Source: Pseudomonas chlororaphis subsp. aurantiaca (GTDB lineage: Bacteria > Pseudomonadota > Gammaproteobacteria > Pseudomonadales > Pseudomonadaceae). From it: a DNA stretch of 64,000 bases. This document shows, one piece after another, positions 47,477 through 56,428 of the stretch. A model generated the notes under the pieces. It saw only the letters and a program-made list of their open reading frames with translations, did not search any database and was not told where the DNA came from. Within the stretch, counting starts at the first letter, position 1. Each line of letters begins with the position of its first letter. A program made the translations under genes and the position numbers. The DNA is taken from contig NZ_CP059162.1 in assembly GCF_013466605.1 (NCBI RefSeq), forward strand, positions 4,092,001 to 4,156,000. The letters are read 5' to 3'.

Positions 47477-47520
47477 CCAGCCAATAAAAAACCGCCTGAG
47501 GGCGGTTTTTTATTGGCTGG
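47477..47520. terminator. Bidirectional terminator, 20-bp perfect stem
   Basis: Arms 47477-47496 and 47501-47520 are perfect reverse complements around the loop TGAG, with a GC core (ACCGCC/GGCGGT) and T-runs on both strands. It serves nppD (plus) and the convergent GGDEF gene (minus). Confidence 0.92.
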
Positions 47521-47561
47521 ACTTTCTCCCCGTCCAACCCACGCAGCTGTTTGATCAGCAG

Positions 47562-48170
47562 CTAGTCCTTTATCTGCGGTCCGAGGCCCGGCCTGTTCAT
47601 GGACTTGTCGGCGTCCGCCAACAAGGTTTCCACATCGGCCGGCTGGGCCGGATCGAACTCGATCTGGCCGATGCTGAAGCAGATGTCGTAAATGCACTGC
47701 TGGGTGGCGGTGCGCTCGTCGAGGATGGCCTGCAGGCGGGCGATGATCGCCAGTTTTTCCACCCGTTCCGAGCCGGTCAGCAGTACCGCGAAACGCTGGT
47801 ACTCCAGATGCCCGACCACGTCGCTCTCGCGAAAGGCGATGCGCAGGCCGTCGGCGAAGGTCTTGAGCGCCGCCTCGCCTTCTTCCGCCCCATAAGCGCG
47901 GGCGATGCGGTAGATATCGTCGAGGTCGAACAGCAGCAAGGTCGCGGGGCAGTTGAGGTCCTTGCAGGCCTGCAACGCATCGCCGGCCAGCACCGTAAAG
48001 CCGTGGGGGTTGGGCAGCAGGGTCAGTTTATCGAGGTTGGCTACCTGCACCGCGGCCAGCTCCTGCTCGGCCCGACGGTTCTGATCGCGCAACAGTTGCC
48101 GGGACGGGTCGTCCGCCTCCGGGGATGGCACCTGGTCCGGTGCCTGGACAGGCTTGTCTGGGGAAAACAT
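47562..48170 (-). CDS. Degenerate GGDEF-domain protein
   Basis: A 202-residue cytoplasmic protein. The GGDEF fold is visible from LDKLTLLPNPHGFTVLAGDAL through LLLFDLDDIYRIARAYGAEEGEAAL to DICFSIGQIEF. At the signature place the sequence is VVGHLEYQRFAVLL, so GG(D/E)EF is replaced by HLEYQ and diguanylate cyclase activity is not expected. The Asp in FDLDD is kept. It may bind GTP or act as a protein partner. The start at 48170 has GGAG just before it; a start four codons earlier is possible. Confidence 0.82.
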   Translation of the reverse strand: MFSPDKPVQAPDQVPSPEADDPSRQLLRDQNRRAEQELAAVQVANLDKLTLLPNPHGFTVLAGDALQACKDLNCPATLLLFDLDDIYRIARAYGAEEGEAALKTFADGLRIAFRESDVVGHLEYQRFAVLLTGSERVEKLAIIARLQAILDERTATQQCIYDICFSIGQIEFDPAQPADVETLLADADKSMNRPGLGPQIKD

Positions 48171-48261
48171 CGCACACTCCATTGGCGGGTAACTCCTATA
48201 GAGCTTAGTTGCCGGGGCCTGCGACTGCCCCGTAACCAGCCCTCCCAGGGTGCCCCTGGCG

Positions 48262-48840
48262 TCAACTTCCGACCGCCGGACAGGGTCCGCCTGCCTCGGC
48301 CCAGCGTTTGAACTGGCTGACGAACATGTCGTGGGGCACCGGCACCGGCGCGCGGTTGCCACCGGGATTCCAGCCCCAGAGCACCAGCTTGTCTTCGCTG
48401 ACATGCTTGATCAGCGCGGCAAAGTCGCGGTCGCCGTTGCTGGCCTTGTCCTTGATCACCTGGCACAGGCGGTCGGCCGGCAGGCCGATCCAGGCCATCT
48501 TGTGCGCCGCCGGCGGCAGGCTCCAGTGCGGCGCCCCCGGTGGCATGTGCGGACCATAGCTGGCCGGCGGGTTGCTTTCGCCATGGCAGGTGGCGCACGG
48601 CAGCCCCGCCGCGCCCTTGCCGTCCAGGCCACGGACCACGGCCATGGCGTGGGGCGTGCCGGCGTCGAACTGCAACGGCGCATCCCCAGGGATATGGCAG
48701 TTCTGGCAGCGCGGGCTCTGGAACACCTTCTGCACCGTCGCGAACGCCGCCAGCGCCGGTTCATCGGCGGCGAACAGGTCCGAGGCATAACCGCCCAGGC
48801 CGACCAGGATCAGCGAACCGAGGAACAGGTGGCGTTTCAT
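48262..48840 (-). CDS. Exported di-haem c-type cytochrome-like protein
   Basis: A 192-residue protein with a signal peptide (FLGSLILVGLGGYASDLFA) and two haem-binding CxxCH motifs: CQNCH near residue 45 and CATCH near residue 82; Met and His residues for axial ligation are nearby. It is the third gene of the molybdenum hydroxylase operon, one base after the large subunit, so it probably takes electrons from the hydroxylase to the respiratory chain. Confidence 0.88.
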   Translation of the reverse strand: MKRHLFLGSLILVGLGGYASDLFAADEPALAAFATVQKVFQSPRCQNCHIPGDAPLQFDAGTPHAMAVVRGLDGKGAAGLPCATCHGESNPPASYGPHMPPGAPHWSLPPAAHKMAWIGLPADRLCQVIKDKASNGDRDFAALIKHVSEDKLVLWGWNPGGNRAPVPVPHDMFVSQFKRWAEAGGPCPAVGS

Positions 48841-48841
48841 C

Positions 48842-50989
48842 TCACACCCCCGCCAGTTGCAGCGGCAGCTCGCGCAGCCGCTGGCCGGTCAGGGCAAACA
48901 CCGCGTTGGCCACCGCCGGCGCCGTGGGTGGCACACCCGTCTCGCCGATACCGCCGGGCTTATCGGTGCTGGCGACTATATGCACCTCGACCCGGGGCAT
49001 CTCGTTCAGGCGCAACACCTGGAAGTCGTGATAGTTGGACTGCACCACCCGGCCGTCCTTGAAGGAAATGCGGCTGTGCAGGGCCATGCCCAGGCCGAAG
49101 GTGATGCCCGACTCCATCTGCGCGGCGATGCTCTGCGGGTTCACCGCGATGCCGCAATCCACCGCGCAGACCACCCGGTGCACGCGAATCTGCTCGGCCT
49201 CCTGGGACACCTCGGCCACCTGCGCCACGTAGCTGCCGAAGGACTCGTGCACCGCCACGCCCAAGGCATGCCCATTGGGCACGGGCTTGCCCCAGCCGGC
49301 CTTCTCCACCGCCAGGTTGAGCACACCCAGGTGCCGCGGATGATCCTTGAGCAGGATCCGGCGGTATTCCACCGGGTCCTTGCCCACCGCGTCGGCCATC
49401 TCGTCGATCAGAGACTCGACGACGAACGCGGTGTGGGTATGGCCCACGGAGCGCATCCACAGCACGGTGATGCCGGTCATCGGCGAATGCAGGTCGACCC
49501 GGTGGTTCGGCGTGCCCTTCAGGTAAGGCCCGTCCGCCAGGCCCTCCACCGAAGTGTTGTCGATGCCGTTCTTGACGAAGCTGGCCTCGAACGAGGTGCC
49601 GGCCATGATCGACTGCCCCACCAGCACATGCTGCCAGGCCAGCGGCAGACCCTTGGCATCCAGGCCGACCTGCGCCTGGTGCAGGAACGCCGAACGGAAG
49701 TAGCCGCCGCGCACGTCGTCTTCCCGCGACCAAACGGTTTTCACCGGGACTGCGGCGGCCTTGGCCACCTCCACCGCTTCGCTGACGAAGTCCGAGGTCG
49801 GGTTGGCCCGGCGGCCGAAACCGCCACCCAAAAATTGCGTATGGATCTGTACCTGTTCCGGCTTGAGCCCGGTGATCTTCGCCGCGACCATCTGGTCCAG
49901 GGTCTGGAACTGGGTGCCGGTCCAGATCTCGCATTTGTCGGCGCCGATGCGCACCGTGCAGTTGAGCGGCTCCATCGGCGCATGGGCCAGGTACGGCACG
50001 CTGTATTCGGCCTTGATCACCTGCGTTGCCTTGGCCATGTTCCCGGCCGCATCGCCGGCCTCGGCGGCCTTGGTCCCGGGGGTCAGCGCCAGCTCGCGAA
50101 AGCTCTGCATCAGGCTTTCGCTGCTCATGTTGGCGTTCGGCCCCAGGTCCCATTCGGCCTTGAGCGCATCGCGCCCCTGCTTGGCCGCCCAGTAATGCTC
50201 GGCGACCACCGCCACGCCCGTGGGCACCTGGAGCACCTTGATCACCCCGGGGACCGCCAGCGCCGCCTGGGGATCGAAGGACTTGAGCGTACCGCCGAAC
50301 ACCGGCGAACGCAGGACCACGGCGGTCAGCAGGCCGTCGAAATACATGTCCATGCCGAATTGCGCGCGGCCGGTGACTTTCTCCGGGGTGTCCAGGCGCT
50401 TGGTCGGCTTGCCGATCAGCCGCCAGTCCTTGGCTTCCTTCAAGCGCAGCGAATCCGGGTCCGGCACCGGCAGCTGCCCGGCGTCGTTGGCCAGGTCGCC
50501 GTAGCTCAGGCGCTGGTCGCCGGCCACCACCCAGCCCTGCTCGGTGTGCAGGGTCGAGGGTGCCACCTGCAGGCGCTTGGCCGCCGCTTCGATCAGCATC
50601 TGGCGCGCTGCGGCGCCGGCCTGGCGATAGCGGTCGAACTCCATCCAGGTCGAGGTCGAGCCGCCGGTGATCTGCATCCCGCCGAACGCCGGCAAGCCAT
50701 ACACCGCGGCGGCCGGCGCGTGCTTGACACGGATCCTCGACCAGTCGGCATCCAGCTCCTCGGCAATCAGCATCGACAGCCCGGTCCAGATGCCCTGGCC
50801 CATTTCCGAATGGCCGAGCACCACGGTGACCATGCCGTCCGGGGCGATGCGCAAGAACGCATTGGGCACGAACGCTTCGCTCGCCGCCCGGGCAAAACGA
50901 TTGGCCCCCGGGATGACGAACGCCACCACCAGGCCACCGCCGAGCAGCGCCCCCCCTTTGAGAAATCCACGACGCGACGCAGTGATCAT
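48842..50989 (-). CDS. Molybdopterin-binding large subunit of an isoquinoline 1-oxidoreductase-type dehydrogenase
   Basis: A 715-residue xanthine dehydrogenase family subunit. It has a twin-arginine signal (ITASRRGFLKGGALLGGGL), so it is exported folded. MoCo-binding and catalytic parts are visible: MEFDRYRQAGAAARQM, GGGFGRRANPTSDFV, LAHAPMEPLNCTV and the catalytic glutamate in GGIGETGVPPTAPAVANAV. With the [2Fe-2S] subunit and a cytochrome c it forms an IorAB-like enzyme that hydroxylates aldehydes or N-heterocycles in the periplasm. The exact substrate is not evident. Confidence 0.92.
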   Translation of the reverse strand: MITASRRGFLKGGALLGGGLVVAFVIPGANRFARAASEAFVPNAFLRIAPDGMVTVVLGHSEMGQGIWTGLSMLIAEELDADWSRIRVKHAPAAAVYGLPAFGGMQITGGSTSTWMEFDRYRQAGAAARQMLIEAAAKRLQVAPSTLHTEQGWVVAGDQRLSYGDLANDAGQLPVPDPDSLRLKEAKDWRLIGKPTKRLDTPEKVTGRAQFGMDMYFDGLLTAVVLRSPVFGGTLKSFDPQAALAVPGVIKVLQVPTGVAVVAEHYWAAKQGRDALKAEWDLGPNANMSSESLMQSFRELALTPGTKAAEAGDAAGNMAKATQVIKAEYSVPYLAHAPMEPLNCTVRIGADKCEIWTGTQFQTLDQMVAAKITGLKPEQVQIHTQFLGGGFGRRANPTSDFVSEAVEVAKAAAVPVKTVWSREDDVRGGYFRSAFLHQAQVGLDAKGLPLAWQHVLVGQSIMAGTSFEASFVKNGIDNTSVEGLADGPYLKGTPNHRVDLHSPMTGITVLWMRSVGHTHTAFVVESLIDEMADAVGKDPVEYRRILLKDHPRHLGVLNLAVEKAGWGKPVPNGHALGVAVHESFGSYVAQVAEVSQEAEQIRVHRVVCAVDCGIAVNPQSIAAQMESGITFGLGMALHSRISFKDGRVVQSNYHDFQVLRLNEMPRVEVHIVASTDKPGGIGETGVPPTAPAVANAVFALTGQRLRELPLQLAGV

Positions 50990-51012
50990 GCCTTGCCCTC
51001 TTTAATGCCGAC

Positions 51013-51468
51013 TCAGCCGATTTCGGCGGCGCGTTTGACCGCCGCGCGGATCCTTGGGTAGGTGCCGCAGCGGCAGATATTGCCGGACAGCGCCTGGTCG
51101 ATATCGCTGTCGGTGGGCGACGGGATCTTCGCCAGCAAGGCCGCGGCCGACATGATCTGCCCGGACTGGCAGTAACCGCACTGCACCACGTCCAGCTCGG
51201 CCCAGGCGCGCTGCACCGGGTGCGAGCCGTCCGTCGACAGGCCTTCGATGGTGAGGATCTTCTGCCCGTTGGCCACCGCCGCGGCCGGGGTCACGCAGGA
51301 ACGCAGCGGCGCGCCGTCGACATGCACGGTGCAGGCGCCGCATTGCGCCATGCCGCAGCCGAACTTGGTGCCGGTCAGGTGCGCCACATCGCGCAGCACC
51401 CAGAGTAGCGGCATGTCCGCGGGCACCTCGAGTTGCTGGTCCTTGCCGTTGATATTGAGTGTCAGCAT
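51013..51468 (-). CDS. [2Fe-2S] subunit of the isoquinoline oxidoreductase-type dehydrogenase
   Basis: A 151-residue protein with two [2Fe-2S] centres: plant-type ferredoxin Cys set in [20 protein letters not shown] plus a later Cys (RSC), and the four-Cys helical domain [13 protein letters not shown] ... [14 protein letters not shown]. It has no signal peptide, as expected if it is exported with the Tat-bearing large subunit. AGGAG lies six bases before the ATG at 51468. First gene of the three-gene operon. Confidence 0.93.
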   Translation of the reverse strand: MLTLNINGKDQQLEVPADMPLLWVLRDVAHLTGTKFGCGMAQCGACTVHVDGAPLRSCVTPAAAVANGQKILTIEGLSTDGSHPVQRAWAELDVVQCGYCQSGQIMSAAALLAKIPSPTDSDIDQALSGNICRCGTYPRIRAAVKRAAEIG

Positions 51469-51657
51469 GCATAACTCCTCAGGCCGAGGGGGGACAGGAT
51501 TCACGGGATCCTGGAGCGGCGCCGCTGTGGCCGAAGGCCTACGCGCGCCGCGAGGTTTTCCATACAGCTAAGCGCAGTTTGCCGAACAGGCCGGATTCTG
51601 CGACCGCCGGTCACGCCCAGCCGCCCTGGATGGGGCGGTCGGGCAATGAGCGCAGCA

Positions 51658-52503
51658 TCAGAAATCAGTGGAAGCCGACAGCGCCCGCCAGGTCGCGGTT
51701 TCCTGCTCGACGTAGGCGTTCTTCGCCGCGATGGCGCCCAGGGTGTCGGTGCCCAGGGGCAGGCGCAGCGGCGGTTGCTTGGCTTCGACCAGGGCGATCA
51801 TCGCCTGCGCCAGCTTGTCCGGGTCGCCCGGCTGCTGCTGGTTATAGGCCTTGGCCTGCTGGCGTACCTGGCCAACGGTGGCGGTGTAGTCGGCGATCGA
51901 GGCCGGCGACTCCAGCAACGAATTGCCATCGAGGAAGTCGGTGCGGAAGTAGCCCGGCTCGACCACCGTGACCTTCACGCCCAAAGGCGCCAGCTCGCTG
52001 TGCAGGGCTTCGCTCAAGCCTTCGACGGCGAACTTGGTCGAGCAGTAGACGCCGTAGCCCGGCCCCGACTGATAGCCGCCGATCGACGAGATATTGATCA
52101 CATGGCCGCTGCGGGCGGCGCGCATGTGCGGCAGCACCCCGCGGGTGACATTCAGCAGGCCGAACACGTTGGTTTCATAGACCCGGCGGATCTCGTCGTC
52201 GCTGGCCTCTTCCACCGCGCCGAGCAGGCCGAAACCGGCGTTGTTGACCAGCACATCGATACGGCCGAAATGCTCGACGGCCATCTGCGCCACGTCGCGG
52301 GCCTGGGCCTCGTCGGTGACATCCAGTTGCGCCGCCAGCAGGCCCGGCTGCGCGCCGAAACGCTCGCTGATCGACTGGGCATTGCGCGCGGTGGCCACTA
52401 CCGCATCGCCGTGGGCCAGGGCCGCGGCGGTGATTTTCGCGCCGATGCCACGGGAAGCCCCGGTGATCAGCCAGACACGTTTGAAAGGGGTTTGAACAGT
52501 CAT
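51658..52503 (-). CDS. Short-chain dehydrogenase/reductase
   Basis: A 281-residue classical SDR. The cofactor motif is VWLITGASRGIGAKITAAAL; VLVNNAGFGLLGAVEE, the catalytic Ser in INISSIGGYQSGPGYGVY and the Y-x3-K in VYCSTKFAVEGLSEAL are all present. NADP preference is likely from the Arg after the Gly motif. The substrate is unknown. It is divergently transcribed from a LysR gene, which probably controls it. Confidence 0.93.
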   Translation of the reverse strand: MTVQTPFKRVWLITGASRGIGAKITAAALAHGDAVVATARNAQSISERFGAQPGLLAAQLDVTDEAQARDVAQMAVEHFGRIDVLVNNAGFGLLGAVEEASDDEIRRVYETNVFGLLNVTRGVLPHMRAARSGHVINISSIGGYQSGPGYGVYCSTKFAVEGLSEALHSELAPLGVKVTVVEPGYFRTDFLDGNSLLESPASIADYTATVGQVRQQAKAYNQQQPGDPDKLAQAMIALVEAKQPPLRLPLGTDTLGAIAAKNAYVEQETATWRALSASTDF

Positions 52504-52571
52504 GGGTCAGTACCTTGTAAGGAGTGGGTGAGCACAAGGTACGCAGGAACATTGGTGAGAAAAATGGCTCC

Positions 52572-52584
52572 GTGCTACAAGCAC
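52572..52584. promoter_or_regulatory. Putative LysR-type operator between SDR and LysR genes
   Basis: The dyad GTGCT-ACA-AGCAC lies 31 bases before the LysR start in the 111-base divergent region. The place fits autoregulation and SDR activation by the LysR protein. Confidence 0.4.
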
Positions 52585-52614
52585 TATTAACTTCTCTTTC
52601 ATAATAGCCTTGCA

Positions 52615-53529
52615 ATGAACCAGGACCCTTTCGACGGCCTGACCGAGTTTCTCGCCGTCGCCGAACACAAGAGCTTCACCCTCGCCGCCAGCCAGCTGGG
52701 GGTGACCCCGACCGCCGTGAGCCATGCGGTAAAGACTCTGGAGCGGCGCACCGGGGTGCTGCTGTTCCAGCGCACCACCCGCCGCGTGGCCCTGACGGAA
52801 GCCGGCAGCAGCCTGTTCATCCGCCTGCGCCCGGCCGCCAGTGAAATCGGCGACGCCCTGGCGGTACTGGGCAGCTATCGCGACCGGCCGATGGGCACCT
52901 TGCGCCTGACCGCGCCACGGCTGTCCGGCAAGCTGCTGATCGAACCCCTGGTCTCGCGTTTTCGCGCGGCCTATCCCGACGTCAGGCTGGAGATTTCCCT
53001 GGACGATGCCACGGTCGACCTGGTCAGCGAGGGCTTCGATGCCGGTATCCGCCTGGGCGAGTCGATCGAAAAGGACATGGTCGCCGTGCGCCTGACCCCG
53101 GACCTGCAATGGTCGGTGGTGGGCTCCCCGGACTATTTCGCCCGGGCCGGCAGGCCGCAGACCCCGGAAGAGCTGACCCGGCACCAGGGCATCGGCTTTC
53201 GCTTCCTCACCTCGGGCACGACCCACCGCTGGGAGTTCCGGCGCAATGGACGGGATTTCACCGTCGGCGTCGAGGGTGCGCTGGTGGTCAACGATCGGCA
53301 CTTGCTGGTCGCCATGGCGCGAGGCGGACAGGGGCTGGCCTACGCCTGCGACTTCGAGGTGGCCGACGACCTGGCCAACGGACGCCTGGAGTCTGTGCTG
53401 CAACCGTTCGTCCCGCTGAGTTCGGGCCTGTACCTGTACTTTCCCAGCCGCACCCAGAGCCAGCCGAAACTGCGCGCCTTCATCGACATGGCCAACGCCT
53501 GGGTGGCCGAGCAAGGGCGGCGATCCTGA
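52615..53529 (+). CDS. LysR-family transcriptional regulator
   Basis: A 304-residue regulator. The N-terminal HTH is FDGLTEFLAVAEHKSFTLAA then SQLGVTPTAVSHAVKTLERR, and the effector domain begins GTLRLTAPRLSGKLLIEPLV. The pattern (VTPTAVSHAVKTLERRTGV) is that of regulators that control divergently placed oxidoreductases. It faces the SDR gene across a short promoter region. Confidence 0.92.
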   Translation: MNQDPFDGLTEFLAVAEHKSFTLAASQLGVTPTAVSHAVKTLERRTGVLLFQRTTRRVALTEAGSSLFIRLRPAASEIGDALAVLGSYRDRPMGTLRLTAPRLSGKLLIEPLVSRFRAAYPDVRLEISLDDATVDLVSEGFDAGIRLGESIEKDMVAVRLTPDLQWSVVGSPDYFARAGRPQTPEELTRHQGIGFRFLTSGTTHRWEFRRNGRDFTVGVEGALVVNDRHLLVAMARGGQGLAYACDFEVADDLANGRLESVLQPFVPLSSGLYLYFPSRTQSQPKLRAFIDMANAWVAEQGRRS

Positions 53530-53653
53530 GCCGGATGCGTGGGCTCGATACCGCTCCTCGCCCGGCTGCGCTTTGTCGATCTACGGCAGCCCCGGCCGCC
53601 CCCGGGCTGGCTACGCTTGCTCAAGCGTGGACCATCCGCCGAGGAGAACCGTC

Positions 53654-54157
53654 ATGTCGCACATTCATCGCATCACCCCCTGCCTGTGGTTCGACCATCA
53701 GGCCGAAGCCGCCGCCCAGTTCTACTGTTCGGTCTTCGAGCACTCGCGCATCACCGCCCTCACCCACTACGGCAAGGCCGGCTTCGAGTTCCACGGCCGC
53801 CCGGAAGGCTCGGTGATGACCGTGTCCTTCGAGCTCGATGGCCAGACCTTCACCGGCCTCAACGGCGGCCCGGTATTCCAGTTCAACGAAGCGGTTTCGC
53901 TGCAGGTCAATTGCCAGAACCAGGGCGAAATCGATCATTTCTGGAACTCCCTGTCCTACGGCGGCGCCCCCCAGGCCCAGCAGTGCGGCTGGCTCAAGGA
54001 CAAGTTCGGGCTGTCCTGGCAGATCGTACCCTGCGCGCTGAACCACTGGATGACCGACCCCGACACGGCCAAGTCGCAGCGGGTGATGCAGGCCCTGCTG
54101 CAGATGAAAAAACTCGATATCGCCGCGCTGGAGCGAGCCTTCGCCGGCGAGACCTAA
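53654..54157 (+). CDS. VOC superfamily protein (PhnB / 3-demethylubiquinone-like)
   Basis: A 167-residue protein: HRITPCLWFDHQAEAAAQFY, TVSFELDGQTFTGLNGGPVF, QCGWLKDKFGLSWQIVP. This is the PhnB-like branch of the VOC (glyoxalase/bleomycin resistance) fold; many members have no known reaction. GGAG is eight bases before the ATG at 53654. It lies between the LysR and AraC genes on the same strand. Confidence 0.9.
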   Translation: MSHIHRITPCLWFDHQAEAAAQFYCSVFEHSRITALTHYGKAGFEFHGRPEGSVMTVSFELDGQTFTGLNGGPVFQFNEAVSLQVNCQNQGEIDHFWNSLSYGGAPQAQQCGWLKDKFGLSWQIVPCALNHWMTDPDTAKSQRVMQALLQMKKLDIAALERAFAGET

Positions 54158-54196
54158 TACACTCGCAGGCCGACGCTTGCCGATGGGATACCTTTG

Positions 54197-55030
54197 ATGA
54201 AGCCGAGCTTGAGCCATAGCCTCGATACCGCCCCACAGTTCTGGCGCGATGCGGCGCTGCCCTTTATCGAGGCCCGCTCGATCGCCGACGGGCGCAAGGT
54301 CTGTTACGCCCGGCATGCCCACGAGCACTTCTCCATCGGCGCCATCACCGCCGGGCACAGCACCTACCTGCATGAGCAGGCGCGGTTTCGCATCGGCGCC
54401 GGCACCGTGGTGCTGATGAACCCCGGCGAAGTGCACGCCTGCAACCCCATCGACGACCAGCCCTGGTCGTATCTCATGCTCTATGTCGATACCTCCTGGC
54501 TGACCGATCTGCAGCACCAGCTGGGGTTCAGCCAGGACCTGGGCTTTCGCGCCTTTTCCACGCCCCACAGCGACGACCCCGAGCTCTATGCCGGGCTCAA
54601 CCGCCTGTATGAGGTGCTGGTGGACGAACAGGCCGAGGTCCTGCAAAAACACAGCGCCACGGTGGCATTTTTCAGCGACCTGCAACAGCGCCTGAACCCG
54701 GCCAGCCGGCCACCGCGCGAAAGCAACCAGAAACTGCAACGGGCCGCCGACTACATTCGCCAACACTGCACCCGTTCGCTGAAGCTGGAGGAAATCTGCC
54801 AGGCCGCCGAGCTGTCGCCCTCCTACCTGATCCGCGCCTTCAAGCAGCATTACGGTATGACGCCCCACGCCTTCGTGGTCAACCAGCGGGTGCAGTTCGC
54901 CCAGACCCGGCTGCGTGACGGCGAGCCGATCGCCGACGTGGCCCTGGAAGCCGGCTTCGCCGACCAGGCGCATTTCCAGCGCGCGTTCAAGCAGCATCTG
55001 GCGGCGACGCCGGGGCAATATCGCGGGTGA
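54197..55030 (+). CDS. AraC-family transcriptional regulator
   Basis: A 277-residue regulator. The cupin-like sensor domain includes HAHEHFSIGAITAGHSTYLH and VVLMNPGEVHACNP; the C-terminal double HTH has LKLEEICQAAELSPSYLIRA and PIADVALEAGFADQAHFQRAFKQH. The GEVHACNP feature is typical of AraC proteins next to LysE exporters. The LysE gene lies just downstream on the other strand, so the pair is probably functionally linked. The ATG at 54197 is used; a TTG one codon earlier is possible. Confidence 0.92.
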   Translation: MKPSLSHSLDTAPQFWRDAALPFIEARSIADGRKVCYARHAHEHFSIGAITAGHSTYLHEQARFRIGAGTVVLMNPGEVHACNPIDDQPWSYLMLYVDTSWLTDLQHQLGFSQDLGFRAFSTPHSDDPELYAGLNRLYEVLVDEQAEVLQKHSATVAFFSDLQQRLNPASRPPRESNQKLQRAADYIRQHCTRSLKLEEICQAAELSPSYLIRAFKQHYGMTPHAFVVNQRVQFAQTRLRDGEPIADVALEAGFADQAHFQRAFKQHLAATPGQYRG

Positions 55031-55055
55031 TTCATCACAGCCCGCAAACCGCTTC

Positions 55056-55096
55056 TGTAGGAGCGAGCGGGCGGCGATCCGACTTGCCCGCGATGG
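55056..55096. repeat. REP element, TGTAGGAGCGAGC class
   Basis: A partly palindromic element with TGTAGGAGCGAGCGGGC at its left and TTGCCCGCGATGG at its right, between the convergent AraC and LysE genes. This is a second common Pseudomonas REP class, distinct from the GTAGCCGCTG class found elsewhere in the window. Confidence 0.75.
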
Positions 55097-55144
55097 CCAC
55101 GACACGAAATGCCTGACACACCGCGACAACGCCCACGCCAATGC

Positions 55145-55732
55145 TCAAGGCAACAACAGATACACCGCGCTCGCCATCAGCAGCGCCGCCATGCTGCGGT
55201 TGAACAGGCGCATGCCCTTGGGGTTGCTCAGGTACTGGCGCAAAAACGTCCCGGCGTAGGCCCAGCAGGCAATCGACAGGTAGCAGATCACGAAGTACAC
55301 CAGCGCGAACTGCCACACCAGCAGCGCCTCGCCATTGGCGGCAAACGCGCCCATGCCGGCGACGCAGGCCAGCCAGGCCTTGGGGTTGAGCCATTGCATG
55401 ATCGCGCCGTACCAGGCCGACGGCGCCTTGGCATGGCCATCGCTGCCCAGCCGGCCGTCGTCCACCGCCAGCTTCCAGGCCATGAACAGCAGGAAGGCCA
55501 CCCCGAACAACTGGATGCCGCGGGTCAGGAACGGCCACAGCCGCAACAGCTCATGCAGGCCCAGGCCGATCAGCACCAGCAACAGGACAAAACCCAGGGT
55601 CGCGCCACCGACATGCCGCAAGCTGGCGCGAAAGCCGAACTGCGCGCCGGAACTCAAGGCCACGATATTGACCGGGCCGGGAGTAATCGAAGAGGCTAGC
55701 GCGAAGGCCGCCATGGAAAACACTACGCTCAT
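55145..55732 (-). CDS. LysE family amino-acid exporter
   Basis: A 195-residue inner-membrane protein with about six helices. The start SVVFSMAAFALASSITPGPV then NIVALSSGAQFGFRASLRHV contains the conserved PGP motif; LLFMAWKLA and QWLNPKAWLACVAGM also match the family. It exports amino acids or derivatives. The ATG at 55732 has AAGG about eight bases before it; a GTG directly upstream is the alternative. It converges on the AraC gene. Confidence 0.9.
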   Translation of the reverse strand: MSVVFSMAAFALASSITPGPVNIVALSSGAQFGFRASLRHVGGATLGFVLLLVLIGLGLHELLRLWPFLTRGIQLFGVAFLLFMAWKLAVDDGRLGSDGHAKAPSAWYGAIMQWLNPKAWLACVAGMGAFAANGEALLVWQFALVYFVICYLSIACWAYAGTFLRQYLSNPKGMRLFNRSMAALLMASAVYLLLP

Positions 55733-55837
55733 CACACACCTTCAAAGGATCAATCGGAGAGTCCGGTGACCAAGGTAAGTGCGCAGGCTGACCAGTGTAT
55801 TGAAGAAAAATACCCCTCTCGCGTACGGACGAACCCT

Positions 55838-56428
55838 ATGCCCGATGCTCCCCCTTCCGCGACCACCCTCACCGCCCGCCTGCTGTTGCGCACGCCAACG
55901 GCCGCCGACCTGGACGTCACCCACCTGATCCACAGCGACCCGCGGACCCAGCGCTACAACCCGGCAGGTCCCGACAGCCGCGAGAGCTGCCAGCACCGGC
56001 TGCAGGGCTGGATACAACACTGGCAGGACCAGGGTTTCGGCTATTGGGTGGTCTGCGACCGCGCTCAACCCGGACGGGTGCTGGGGCTCGGTGGCGTCAT
56101 GCACAGCCGCTTCGGCGAGCGCAGCGGGCTGAACCTGTACTTTCGCTTCGCCGTCGAGGCCTGGGGCCAGGGTTACGCCAGCGAAATGGCCGGCGCCGCG
56201 CTGCACCTGGCGTTCCGCGTGCTGGGCAAGGAACAGGTGATCGGCCTGGTACGCCCCGACAACCTGCCGTCGCGCCGCGCCCTCGAGCGCCTGGGCCTGA
56301 CCCGCGACGGCGAACTGGACGACTTCCCCGGCCTGGCCCCCAGCTTGCTGTACAGCCTCAGCGCCGAACACTACTTCGCGGCCAAGGCCACCTCGCCCAC
56401 CGACATCGCACGGAGCCTGGAACCATGA
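55838..56428 (+). CDS. GNAT acetyltransferase (RimJ/RimL-like)
   Basis: A 196-residue protein of the RimJ-type GNAT branch: TLTARLLLRTPTAADLD, HWQDQGFGYWVVCDR, GLGGVMHSRFGERSGLNLYF, WGQGYASEMAGAALHLAF, VRPDNLPSRRALERLGL. It may acetylate protein N-termini or small amines. The start at 55838 is taken; a longer GTG start at 55766 is possible. Its stop overlaps the ATG of the next GNAT gene. Confidence 0.88.
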   Translation: MPDAPPSATTLTARLLLRTPTAADLDVTHLIHSDPRTQRYNPAGPDSRESCQHRLQGWIQHWQDQGFGYWVVCDRAQPGRVLGLGGVMHSRFGERSGLNLYFRFAVEAWGQGYASEMAGAALHLAFRVLGKEQVIGLVRPDNLPSRRALERLGLTRDGELDDFPGLAPSLLYSLSAEHYFAAKATSPTDIARSLEP

